64,000 bases of DNA from Rhizobium sp. Leaf306 (lineage in GTDB: Bacteria; Pseudomonadota; Alphaproteobacteria; Rhizobiales; Rhizobiaceae). The stretch is taken from positions 1,541,001 through 1,605,000 of the forward strand of contig NZ_LMNX01000001.1 of NCBI RefSeq assembly GCF_001423425.1, in the 5' to 3' direction. The notes below the pieces were generated by a model, which saw only the letters and a program-made list of their open reading frames with translations, made no database searches and was not told the DNA's origin. Of this stretch, positions 43,272-52,006 are shown one piece after another; position 1 is the first letter of the stretch, and each line of letters opens with the position of its first letter. Position numbers and translations under genes: made by a program.

Positions 43272-43992
43272 AACGGGTAGCAAGGGCACCGTTCCGAGCT
43301 TCTTCGAGCAAGATCCCAAGCTATCCGTTCTGCGCCGGGCATTTGTGGAAGCAGTTGGAACGGGGTTCCTGGTTGTTGCAGTAGTCGGGTCAGGTATCGC
43401 TGCATCAAGGCACGCTCCGGCCGAGCCGCTGGTGGCGTCCTTGCTGGTCGCTGTATCGATAGCAGGTTCGCTTGTCGGACTGATAGTTGCCTTGGGGAAG
43501 GTGTCCGGGGGGCATTTCAACCCACTGATCACCTTCGCCCAATGGCTGAATCAGGAACGTAGTACGGGCTGTACGGTGGCATACATCGTCGGACAGGTGG
43601 TTGGTGGCGCAGCGGGGTCGATCCTCGCAGCTGCGATGTTCAGCGTACCCGCTCGCACTGGTATAGATGCACTCCCATCTTTCGGGGGCTTCCTGAGTGA
43701 GGTCGTAGCGACGGCAGGGTTGATGACAGTCGTGCTGGGCTGCGCTCGCAGTACCAAATGGGAGACCGGACCGTTTGCCGTCGGAGCTTGGTTGGTGGCT
43801 GCCATCATCGCCACCCCTTCCACTTCCTATGCGAACCCCGCGGTCACCCTGGCCGCGATCTACGCACCTGGCCTCGTCGGCCTTTCGCCCCTTACATCGG
43901 CGGCGTTCGTCCTAGCACAAATGGCCGGGATGTTTGTCGCCGTGGGTATCAATAAGTTAGCTTTCGCCGGCGACGACGTAGTCACTGATTAG
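43246..43992 (+). CDS. MIP (aquaporin-like) channel
   Basis: A 248-residue channel with about six membrane segments and two half-helices. The first NPA box reads NPL (SGGHFNPLITFAQ) and the second is NPA (YANPAVTLAA). Changes in the first box occur in non-classical MIP channels and can alter selectivity. It starts at the ATG at 43246, inside the end of the previous gene, so it belongs to the nitrile hydratase operon and may carry the nitrile or amide. I infer that from position only. Confidence 0.8.
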   Translation: MFQARTITRTGSKGTVPSFFEQDPKLSVLRRAFVEAVGTGFLVVAVVGSGIAASRHAPAEPLVASLLVAVSIAGSLVGLIVALGKVSGGHFNPLITFAQWLNQERSTGCTVAYIVGQVVGGAAGSILAAAMFSVPARTGIDALPSFGGFLSEVVATAGLMTVVLGCARSTKWETGPFAVGAWLVAAIIATPSTSYANPAVTLAAIYAPGLVGLSPLTSAAFVLAQMAGMFVAVGINKLAFAGDDVVTD

Positions 43993-44018
43993 GTGACGAC
44001 GTCCTTGCTAACCGCCTC

Positions 44019-44051
44019 CCGCAAATAGCGCGTGACTGTCAGCATTTGCGG
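44019..44051. repeat. Inverted repeat upstream of the CbiM-like gene
   Basis: CCGCAAAT and ATTTGCGG are exact inverted repeats around 17 bases, between the channel gene and the CbiM-like gene. It may be a metal-dependent regulator site or an attenuator. It lacks the conserved boxes of a cobalamin riboswitch. Confidence 0.35.
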
Positions 44052-44135
44052 CTCGCGGGGGCAGGTCGCTTCCGCAAGCAGACGATCGCGATGCGATAAA
44101 ATCCGAAGCAAGCCTCACCCTATTGGAGATAAGAA

Positions 44136-44813
44136 ATGCATATTGAACCCGGAATAGTAGACGGAGCCAAAATCGTACTCAGCTATGCGACCGCGGGCCT
44201 CTCCGGCCTTTTCGCTCTCAAGCTCGCATCGAGCGACATCAACGAACGCGGAGCGTTGTCATTCGCAGCACGGAGCGCCATTACGACCGCACTGGTCTTC
44301 TGTTTCTTCGAGGTCCTGCCGCACTATCCCGTCGGCGTCTCGGAGGTACACCTTATCCTCGGCTCGACCCTGTTCCTGTTGTTCGGGATGGCCCCGGCGG
44401 CGATTGGGCTCGCGGTCGGTTTGCTGGCCCAGGGACTGCTTTTCGCGCCATACGACCTCCAGCAGTACGGGATGAACGTGACGACGCTTCTCGTTCCTCT
44501 CTTTGCGCTCCGGATAGTAGCCTCGCAAGCAATCGCGCCGGGTATGCGGTACGTCGACCTCAAGTATCGGCAGGCGCTGACCCTCTCCGTAACCTACCAG
44601 GCTGGCATCGTTACGTGGGTCGCGTTCTGGGCTCTGTATGGCCACGGCATCGGCATCGATAACCTCGCGTCCATCGGCACCTTCGGTCTGTCGTACATGC
44701 TGGTGATTTCAATCGAACCGTTGGTGGACATCATGGTCCTCGCGATAGCAAAGTCGAATGCGACTATCGCGCGAAGCTCGGTGTTTGACCTGCGACTGCT
44801 CGGGCAAGCCTGA
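44136..44813 (+). CDS. CbiM-like cobalt ECF transporter permease
   Basis: A 225-residue membrane protein starting MHIEPGIVDGAKIVLSYATA, the typical CbiM N-terminus in which His2 helps bind cobalt, followed by about six membrane segments. The ATPase and other ECF parts are not encoded nearby. The link to a cobalt-type nitrile hydratase suggests that it supplies the metal for the enzyme; this matches known pairings of nitrile hydratase with cobalt importers. A ribosome binding site (GGAGA) precedes the ATG. Confidence 0.75.
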   Translation: MHIEPGIVDGAKIVLSYATAGLSGLFALKLASSDINERGALSFAARSAITTALVFCFFEVLPHYPVGVSEVHLILGSTLFLLFGMAPAAIGLAVGLLAQGLLFAPYDLQQYGMNVTTLLVPLFALRIVASQAIAPGMRYVDLKYRQALTLSVTYQAGIVTWVAFWALYGHGIGIDNLASIGTFGLSYMLVISIEPLVDIMVLAIAKSNATIARSSVFDLRLLGQA

Positions 44814-44889
44814 CCATAAACAGTCTAGCTTTTTGGTTTCCGACCGTTGCTCTGCACTTTTCACAACGGTGAGCGACATATCAAACCAA

Positions 44890-44923
44890 CAGTGAAGGGT
44901 GCGGCACCTCGCACCCTTCACTG
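44890..44923 (+). terminator. Strong hairpin behind the nitrile hydratase operon
   Basis: CAGTGAAGGGTGCG and CGCACCCTTCACTG form a perfect 14-bp stem with a 6-base loop, 76 bases past the CbiM-like stop codon. A T-run is lacking. Confidence 0.65.
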
Positions 44924-45105
44924 CAACGTTAGTCCGTCTCACTTCGGGCGGCGCTCTTCGATTGGACTTCTTCGGCCAAGCTCGGTTTTCTCGGCCGCCG
45001 CTTGGCTTAGGGTCAAGGCTGTCAGGTTCGATGAACGCGCGGACCAGGTTTCCCACGGCATCTATTCGCTCCGGCAAAAGGCTTCGCCGTCATGATGGTG
45101 GTCGC
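44924..45105. other. Intergenic region, no gene seen
   Basis: Stretch between the operon terminator and the glyoxalase remnant. No supported gene. Confidence 0.35.
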
Positions 45106-45380
45106 CTAAAGCACTTCCCCGACCACAAGCTCGATCGGAGTTCCATCCGGAGGCGTGACGAACAGATGCCGCCCGCTAAGCTCGCGGAAATCCATAGTCG
45201 AATAGGCTATGCCCCGAGGTCGAGTTTACCCTGAATCAAAGCACCATCGAGGCGAGACGCGATGTGGTCAATGCCTTCAGCGTTCCGGGGGGCGGGGGTG
45301 CCATCGGCTGGTCAGCGTCATGAACCCGAAATCCCGGAAATTCGACCGATGCACGATATCCGACATTGAGGGCAAGAAGG
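45106..45380 (-). pseudogene. Glyoxalase/VOC family remnant
   Basis: Pieces of a VOC-family protein can be read leftwards in more than one frame: an early MTLTSRWHPRPPE-like stretch, EGIDHIASRLDGALIQGKLD, and the C-terminal RHLFVTPPDGTPIELVVGEV, ending at the stop at 45106-45108. Frame changes and a stop between the pieces show that the gene is dead. Confidence 0.45.
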
Positions 45381-45445
45381 TCCTCCAGCAAACCCCTTCG
45401 TTCCTTCGAGGTCGGCGGTCCGCGTCACGTGATCCAGTCATCGGA

Positions 45446-45625
45446 TCACTCGATCACACCACCGTCATCGACCCGGACGTTTGACCACGTGACAAAAGGC
45501 GTAGTCATGAGGAAGATCACAGCGTTGGCGATATCGCCTGGTTGCCCGATGGTTTTGACCGGAAGGTTCGCTGCAACACGCGCGAACGTGGATTTGAAAC
45601 TGTCATCTTCCCTAGCGCGTCCTTG
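45446..45625 (-). pseudogene. SDR C-terminal remnant
   Basis: About 58 codons ending at 45446 read like the tail of a short-chain dehydrogenase: FARVAANLPVKTIGQPGDIA, AVIFLMTTPFVTWSNVRVDD and GGVIE. The catalytic and nucleotide-binding parts are missing. It lies directly behind the large kinase gene. Confidence 0.5.
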
Positions 45626-45641
45626 AAAAAACCTTCACGCG

Positions 45642-48600
45642 TCAAAGCTCGGGAGCCTCAAGTGGCAGAGTGAACTCGAAACGGCATCCCGGCGATCTGC
45701 CCTGGACGAGCCGCATCTGCCCTCCATGGCTTTCAACGATCGTGCGGCAGATCGACAGGCCCATGCCCATTCCGTTCTCCCTAGTGGTCTCGAACGGACG
45801 GAAAATGTTCTCGACACGCTCCTCGGCGATACCCGGTCCGTTGTCGTTGACTCCGATCGTAATGAACTCCGCATCATGACGGGCATCGATCGTGAGCGTT
45901 CTATCGCGGTCGGTAGTCTCTGTCATCGCTTCGATGGCGTTCAGCATCAGGTTGACGAAGACCTGCTGAAGCTGAACGCGGTCGGCCGGGACCGGCGGGA
46001 GGTAGTCGGGCATGTCTAGTTTGAACGCGACCCTGGTTTTCTGGAGTTCCCCACGGGTGAGGATGGTGACATCGGAGATCAGCTCCCTCATAGAGACCCG
46101 TTCCACGGTCGTCATCTCCTTGCGGAACATCTTCCGGATACGGGTAACGATATCGCTCGCGCGACGTCCGTCGTCGACAACGTTTCTAAGGCTTACCATG
46201 GCTCGAGTGACGTCCGGTGTAGGCCTTGAAAGCCACCTTAGAGCCGCCCCGCCGCTCGCTACGATTCCGGTAAGTGGCTGATTGACTTCATGGGCGATGG
46301 AGGCTGCGAGCTCGCCCATGCTGGTCGCACGCGCGACGTGCTCGAGTTCAGCCTGCACCTCTCTCAGATGAACGGCGCTCTTTTGAAGCTCAGCCTCGAC
46401 GCGCTTGCGTTCTGTGATGTCCATCGTCGTGCCGACATACTCGATGACGTCCCCCGTTTCGCTGAGGACCATCCGTCCCGTGCAAAGCAGCTGCTTGACT
46501 ACTCCATTTGGAAGAGTGGCTTGGAATTCGAACTGCAGGTCCTGCTTGAGCACGGCCGCGGCTCTCATCGAGCTTTCGAGGAAAGCCTGCTCTTCGGGCA
46601 GCATTCTCTCTAGCATGTCGCGTAACGTACCTCCGACTTCCGCGATCCGGTATCCGAAAATGTTACCGTGTTCCTCGGACCACTGGAGCTTGTCGCTGTG
46701 GATATTCCAAGCCCAGCTTCCCGTATGGCTGATACGCTGCCCCTCCGCCAGCAGCGCCTCGCTCTTCATCAGGGCCTCTTCGGAGTTTTTCCGCTCCATG
46801 ACGAAGCTGGCGAGCTGTGTGAAGCGGTCGATAGCTTGACGCTCCCGGTCCCCCATGGTCCTGCGTCTGTCGGAGTAGACGGCTATTGTGCCGAAAACGG
46901 AACCACGCGCCGACATGATAGGCGTGGACCAGCATGTTCTAATGTCGAATCTCCGGGCGATATGGCGGTCGTCGGACCAAAGGGGGTCCGTCTCGACGTC
47001 GTCCACCAGAACTGGCTCGCGTCTGAAAGCCGCGGTGCCGCAGGACCCCGTCTCCGGTCCAATGGGAATGCCACCGACCTCCTCGTTGAAGCCCTCCGGC
47101 AGCCTGTACCCTCCCGCGGGCCGCAGCGTCCCGCCGTCCTGGTCAAGGAGCATGATAGAAACGAAGGCACCGTCGCTGAGGACGGTAAGCGTCTGGCAGA
47201 GCGAGTCCAGGATCTTTCCAAGAGGCTCTCCGGAGGCGATCATCTCGAAAGATCGCTTCTCGCCGGCGAGAAGGATTTCTGCTCTCTTGAGATCGTCGAT
47301 GTCGCTTTCTGACCCGTAGCACCTGACGATTCTGCCCGTCGAGTCGCAAAGCGGCTTCGCTCTTACGATGAACCAGCGATACTCCCCGTCATGCCGACGG
47401 AGGCGTGCTTCCAGACCACTCATTTCCCTTTTGGTGACAACCCTATACCACGTCGCAGCAGACTCAGCCCGGTCGTCCGGATGGAACACGTACTTCCAGC
47501 CGCCGTTGCTGGCTTCGCTCGGCGTCAGCCCCGTATACTCGTACCACTCCTTGTTGAACCATTCGTCTCCGCCGTTGGCGTCAGCGCTCCAGATCATGGC
47601 CGGCATAGTGTCGTTCGACATCCGGAACTCTTGCTCGCTCTCGGCCAGAAGCTCCTTCTCGTGCCTTAGCTCCGCAAAGGAGCGACCGTTTTCAAGAGCG
47701 ATCGCGGCTTGCGGTGCAACGGCCTGTAGAATCGCGACGCACTCCAGATCAAAGTTCGGGCTTTCTGCCGCACGGCGGAGGAGAAGCACGCCAGTCAGCC
47801 GCGATCTCTTCACAAGAGGTAGATAGAGCGCAGTGGCCGTCTCGGGTGGCTTGCCGTCTTCCAACGCGGGTCGGACGTTCCCTGCTTGGTCGGCCCATAT
47901 GACTTTGAGGGTGCGCGCCGCTTCCATCACGCTCTGGCAGGAGACGTCATTCAGACCGGGTGAGCGGTTCAAGTCGATCGCTGCACCATCGACGGTTTTC
48001 TTCGCCCGTGCGCCGACCCGGATCTCGCCATCGTGCAGATCGAGGAGAAGTGCTTCTTCAGCGCCCGAAATCTCAAGAGAGCTTTTAAGGATCGTTTCCG
48101 AGAGATGGCCGAGATCGACGGTGGCTGAAAGAGACTGCGACAACTCAAGTACTGCAGAGACCCAGCTTCCTGACGGGTCGCACGCGCCCGCGAGCGCCTG
48201 TCCGGCGGACGGATCCGCATAGTACTCCGGGTAGGCTCCTTCTAGTTGCTCGACTTTGCCCACAGCACCCCAGCGCACGTAGCAGTCACGCGCCTTCAAG
48301 AAATGGTCCTTCGCCGACTGAACCGCACCGCGTTTGCGGTAAAAGCGACCTGCGGTCTCGTAGGCGAGGGCCTCATCCGCCAGAAGACCGTACCTGGAAG
48401 CCAGCTCGATCGACTGTTCGTACAGGCGCTCGGCTTTCCTGAACTGCCCGTCGATGCGCGCCACCTCGGCCAGCCCAAGCAACTGCTTGCCATGGAATGT
48501 CTCCGGGCAAGTCGCCGCCCAGCGGGCGAGCCAGTCTACGTTGCCAACGATCGCCGCGTAGCTTTCATCGGGGCCACCTTCGCATAAGGCCGCAGAGGCA

Positions 48601-49787
48601 AGCGCCGAGATGAAATGGAAGTCCACAAGCTGGATGTGGCCAATCGAAGCCCAAGTGAGGGTCGCAGCCTGCTCCATGGCATGCCTGGCCTTTTCGAAGT
48701 CGCCATAGACGAAAAACGCCTGCGCTTTCAGTATCCAGTAATAGCAGATATACGTAGGGGTCTGCTCCGGCACGAAGCCGGACTCGAAATCGCGGGCGAC
48801 GAAAAGCCCGTCATCGAAAATGTCGTCCGCTCGTCTGCCTTGGCGCATCACTTCGACGAACCTTCTCTGCGCGGTCAGAGGCAGCAGGTTCGCGTTGAAA
48901 TCCGCCTTTACGACGAAGTCGGTGGACGTATCTATCTCGGCGGAGATTTCCGCAAGATCGTCGCCACGGGCGAGTCTATGAGTGACTATTCTCACGTAAG
49001 CATAGCAGAGGAAAGGAATGTCGTTGCTTCGGCTGCGCGCGGCTATGCAGGATCTTGTCAACTCGATCACCGCGCCGATCGGGCGGGTCCAGATTGCCAC
49101 CAGTTCAAGGAAGGTGATCGCCTTGGGCTCGTATTCCCAGAAGCCATATCGCGTCACGACGGTGAGAGCGAGTTCGCAGAAATTGAGACCGTCCTTATAC
49201 CGACCAAAATGGTGACTGATGAAGAAGCCGAAAAGGACGAACGTTAAGACACCCTCTTCGCTAATCCCGTGCTGCAGCGTGAGATCGACCATGTGGCATA
49301 GCGTGACGCCCAAAAGCCTTTCGTCGGTAAGAAACGCCGAGTTGCTCATCGAGGCGAGCACGCTCATCACCGCCTTCATGTCGGCTTCTTCCATGATCGG
49401 AAGATTGACGAGGTCCTCGACTTGGCGTCCGTCAAGTCTCGCCCACACGGCGATCGCCTGGGCCTCGAGTTCGAGCTGGTCCGGGCGCTCGGGTATGACG
49501 ATCCCGAATTCCTGAAGGCAAGCGAGCGCTACAGTCACGCTTTCGGGAACCTCGGATCGGCGAAGGTGGAGTTCGATCTGGAGGCAACAGGCTGCCGCCC
49601 TGTCGATCCTGTTCGCGGCCAGTTCCCAGAGAAGTTTAATATGCCCCTCGGTCGCTAACAGGCTTGAGGACGAAATGCTCGACTTGGCACTGTCTAGGGC
49701 TGCCGCGAAGCTTCCTGTGTCCAAAGCGTTAGCGCGGGACGCCGCAGAAACGCCCGCGAGTCCTATGGTTTCCTGTTCGGACGACAT
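45642..49787 (-). CDS. Large GAF-PAS-GAF-PAS sensor histidine kinase
   Basis: A 1381-residue soluble kinase. The first 520 residues are helical and TPR-like and match the middle of the very large kinase/AAA/TPR/GAF/histidine-kinase proteins; the protein-kinase and AAA parts are absent. A GAF domain (about 555-705), PAS/PAC (about 725-845), a second GAF (about 855-1010), a second PAS (about 1025-1135), HisKA with MGELAASIAHEVNQPLTGIV, and HATPase with FVNLMLNAIEAM and GMGMGLSICRTIVESHGG follow. The start at 49787 lacks a clear ribosome binding site. It may be a shortened family member or a 5'-truncated gene. Confidence 0.8.
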   Translation of the reverse strand: MSSEQETIGLAGVSAASRANALDTGSFAAALDSAKSSISSSSLLATEGHIKLLWELAANRIDRAAACCLQIELHLRRSEVPESVTVALACLQEFGIVIPERPDQLELEAQAIAVWARLDGRQVEDLVNLPIMEEADMKAVMSVLASMSNSAFLTDERLLGVTLCHMVDLTLQHGISEEGVLTFVLFGFFISHHFGRYKDGLNFCELALTVVTRYGFWEYEPKAITFLELVAIWTRPIGAVIELTRSCIAARSRSNDIPFLCYAYVRIVTHRLARGDDLAEISAEIDTSTDFVVKADFNANLLPLTAQRRFVEVMRQGRRADDIFDDGLFVARDFESGFVPEQTPTYICYYWILKAQAFFVYGDFEKARHAMEQAATLTWASIGHIQLVDFHFISALASAALCEGGPDESYAAIVGNVDWLARWAATCPETFHGKQLLGLAEVARIDGQFRKAERLYEQSIELASRYGLLADEALAYETAGRFYRKRGAVQSAKDHFLKARDCYVRWGAVGKVEQLEGAYPEYYADPSAGQALAGACDPSGSWVSAVLELSQSLSATVDLGHLSETILKSSLEISGAEEALLLDLHDGEIRVGARAKKTVDGAAIDLNRSPGLNDVSCQSVMEAARTLKVIWADQAGNVRPALEDGKPPETATALYLPLVKRSRLTGVLLLRRAAESPNFDLECVAILQAVAPQAAIALENGRSFAELRHEKELLAESEQEFRMSNDTMPAMIWSADANGGDEWFNKEWYEYTGLTPSEASNGGWKYVFHPDDRAESAATWYRVVTKREMSGLEARLRRHDGEYRWFIVRAKPLCDSTGRIVRCYGSESDIDDLKRAEILLAGEKRSFEMIASGEPLGKILDSLCQTLTVLSDGAFVSIMLLDQDGGTLRPAGGYRLPEGFNEEVGGIPIGPETGSCGTAAFRREPVLVDDVETDPLWSDDRHIARRFDIRTCWSTPIMSARGSVFGTIAVYSDRRRTMGDRERQAIDRFTQLASFVMERKNSEEALMKSEALLAEGQRISHTGSWAWNIHSDKLQWSEEHGNIFGYRIAEVGGTLRDMLERMLPEEQAFLESSMRAAAVLKQDLQFEFQATLPNGVVKQLLCTGRMVLSETGDVIEYVGTTMDITERKRVEAELQKSAVHLREVQAELEHVARATSMGELAASIAHEVNQPLTGIVASGGAALRWLSRPTPDVTRAMVSLRNVVDDGRRASDIVTRIRKMFRKEMTTVERVSMRELISDVTILTRGELQKTRVAFKLDMPDYLPPVPADRVQLQQVFVNLMLNAIEAMTETTDRDRTLTIDARHDAEFITIGVNDNGPGIAEERVENIFRPFETTRENGMGMGLSICRTIVESHGGQMRLVQGRSPGCRFEFTLPLEAPEL

Positions 49788-50114
49788 CCGTTGGCTCTGT
49801 GACTGTGGCTCTCGATACTGATCTTTAGCTTATTCTTGTGGCACCTTTGCTGTCCCATGAACACCGTGCAAAATGGTTTCCGTCAAAAAAAGGCAGGAAT
49901 GTTGGGGCGGCGGGTCGTCCCCCGTCGAGACCGCAGGCGAGGCGGATCCTCCAAGCACCCGTTGTTTTCCAATCCACGGACACTCCGAGACGCGAACCGA
50001 CTGACATTGTCTTCATCAACCTGGAAGACGGCGCGCCAGGGCGTTTTCTGGCGCGAAACGCGAAGGATTGAACGGAACATAGGTCGGGATGAGCGATGCG
50101 ATACGACCGTGTCG
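49788..50114. other. Intergenic region, no gene seen
   Basis: About 330 bases between the GIY-YIG gene and the large kinase gene. I looked for the missing kinase or AAA part of the large kinase here and did not find it. No gene supported. Confidence 0.4.
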
Positions 50115-51734
50115 TTATCGTCTGCTGTCCATCTCCTTCCAACGCGTCAGCGGAATTCCCCGCACGAGGCGGTCCTTCACCTTGTCGGGAGTTATGCCGT
50201 ACCTGGCCGCCAGCTCTATGCATGCCCTGTTCCTACTCCGCCAGCGTTCACCTTCGAACGTGAACTGCTTCTTTGAGGTGGGACCGATCGGAGTAGACAG
50301 GGCTTCTTCGACCGACATCCCCGTCTTAAGACGGAATTGGTAGGTACCGCTGCCGATGCCGTATTCTGTCAGCGCCTGTCCAACGGACGGCCAAGTTCTT
50401 CCAAAAGCTTCGACGGGCTTGCCTTGCGCCCTCTCGATTATCGCCTTTCGCGTCATCCACGTCCAGTTCGTCGGTCCCCATGGCCCCTGCTCGTCAATCC
50501 TAGTGAGTCTCCCCTCCCCGGGGTTGCCAGTCACGTCAGCTTTGAAGCGTTCATAGTCCAGCCAATCAGGATCAACTGCGTCGCCCTTGTCTCTTGCCCT
50601 CTTGAGTATCCCGAGGTGCTGCCGGAAGAGGAGCGATCCCGCCTCAGCATGCCTGCTATGCCGGCGAGCTTTCGATGGCAATGGCTTGTTCGCCCTGAAA
50701 TGGCTTTCGATGACATGTTCCGGTAGCCCGGTTTCCTTTGATAGTACGCGACGCATCAACGCAACAGACCGGAAGTGCCTGCCATCCCATTCCGCAGGTC
50801 TACCAACGTAGGAGCCGATCTGCCCTCCGGCTCTGGTGTTCAGCCCCTTGGGGTGGAGTGTCCCGAGAACAGCCATCCATTCGATTTCGCGCTCAGCAAG
50901 TCTCCCCTCCCCGCCCTCCACCACCTCAAGGACGTCTAATGCGAAGTTCCGCGGTTCTCCATCGCGCATGGCTTGGTGCAGCAGGCTGGCGCCGCCCTTA
51001 GCCGCCATCAGGAAATGCTGACCCAGGCGGATTTCAGGCCTATTCACGGTCAACCCGACATATGCCTTGCCTGTCCTCCTATCCGTGATCCTGTAGATGT
51101 ACCCCGGCGCGCCGTCTGACATGGGAGGCTCGGCGAGGATGTCGTCGATAGCCCATTTAGCTTTTAGCCTGGCATGCAACATTTCCCGTTCGCTGTAGCG
51201 GTCGATCGCCTTGAGAAAGGACGTGAATGCGGAGTACCCGCCCCGGTGATCGGGATACAACTCTCCGTCATATACGAACTTCTTTCGGCGGCCGCCGCCG
51301 TGGTCCGTGATCCAGTCCGCCTGGGTGGAAAAGGCGGCCTTGTCGAGTTGTTCCTGAGTGATCGGTATCGAACGTTTCTCGAGAGACTTCAACCTTGTGC
51401 GGAAAACCGAATAGGATTTGACATGCTCATGCGAAGCATACTTGGCGTAAAGTTCTTCAGCTTTTCGTCTCCCGTTCTCTGTTTCCATCCAGGTAACGCG
51501 CTTGCCGTATTTAGCCTGGAAGGCCGATGCATCCGTGTAGAAGATCTCATCAAGGACCTCATCTGAGAGGCTGCCTCCGTTGTGGATTAAGCGGTGCAGA
51601 CGTCCAGAAACGGTTGACCAGCTGACAGGAGCCGACGGCACCAGAGAAACCATGAGCTGGCGAAAACCCGAATAGGCAACGCCGCGGTACATGATCGGAA
51701 ACGGAAGTTTCGCGTTATGCGAAGGACCGCGCAT
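50115..51734 (-). CDS. GIY-YIG nuclease-like protein with DNA-binding-like repeats
   Basis: A 539-residue protein. Counting from the longer start at 51785, a GIY-YIG domain lies at about 228-320: GYIYRITDRRTGK, AYVGLTVNRPEIRLGQH, a Glu in RLAEREIEW and an Asn in GLNTRAGGQIG, which cover the key GIY, YIG, Arg, Glu and Asn positions. On both sides are segments (about 29-70, 169-215, 456-500, 506-550) with a shared layout, a strand ending in G plus an aromatic, then a helix ending near R(L/V)xxG, like the DNA-binding repeats of homing endonucleases. RIDEQGPWGPTNWTWMT recalls phage-type motifs. No intron or intein is visible. I prefer the ATG at 51734 (GGGGG upstream). Confidence 0.7.
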   Translation of the reverse strand: MRGPSHNAKLPFPIMYRGVAYSGFRQLMVSLVPSAPVSWSTVSGRLHRLIHNGGSLSDEVLDEIFYTDASAFQAKYGKRVTWMETENGRRKAEELYAKYASHEHVKSYSVFRTRLKSLEKRSIPITQEQLDKAAFSTQADWITDHGGGRRKKFVYDGELYPDHRGGYSAFTSFLKAIDRYSEREMLHARLKAKWAIDDILAEPPMSDGAPGYIYRITDRRTGKAYVGLTVNRPEIRLGQHFLMAAKGGASLLHQAMRDGEPRNFALDVLEVVEGGEGRLAEREIEWMAVLGTLHPKGLNTRAGGQIGSYVGRPAEWDGRHFRSVALMRRVLSKETGLPEHVIESHFRANKPLPSKARRHSRHAEAGSLLFRQHLGILKRARDKGDAVDPDWLDYERFKADVTGNPGEGRLTRIDEQGPWGPTNWTWMTRKAIIERAQGKPVEAFGRTWPSVGQALTEYGIGSGTYQFRLKTGMSVEEALSTPIGPTSKKQFTFEGERWRSRNRACIELAARYGITPDKVKDRLVRGIPLTRWKEMDSRR

Positions 51735-52006
51735 GAAAGCCCCCGTTTTAGCAGTTGGAGAACTTCGGCCCACAGCCGACAACAACTCCTGATATCACTT
51801 TTCAAGTCACGAACTAGCGATACTTCAAAACGAAAATCGGCTCCGCGAATATCAGATGTCTCGGGGAGGATCGAAGCGATCCTTTGCCGGGTTCTATTTG
51901 AAATGTCCACTTCCGCATGGACAAGGAAACCGTCCGCAAAGCGAAGCTTCGTTGTCCATGCGTCTCCGTCAGGCACCAACCGGATGCTTTTACCTGACTG
52001 CATATG

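Noticed and set aside
43993-44135. Cobalamin riboswitch before the CbiM-like gene
   Set aside because: The gap is short and lacks the conserved B12 box; only a simple inverted repeat is present.
51587-52003. 138-codon minus-strand frame overlapping the start of the GIY-YIG gene
   Set aside because: The first half looks protein-like, but it overlaps the better supported gene, has no clear leader and the second half is Cys/Arg-rich in the manner of shadow frames.
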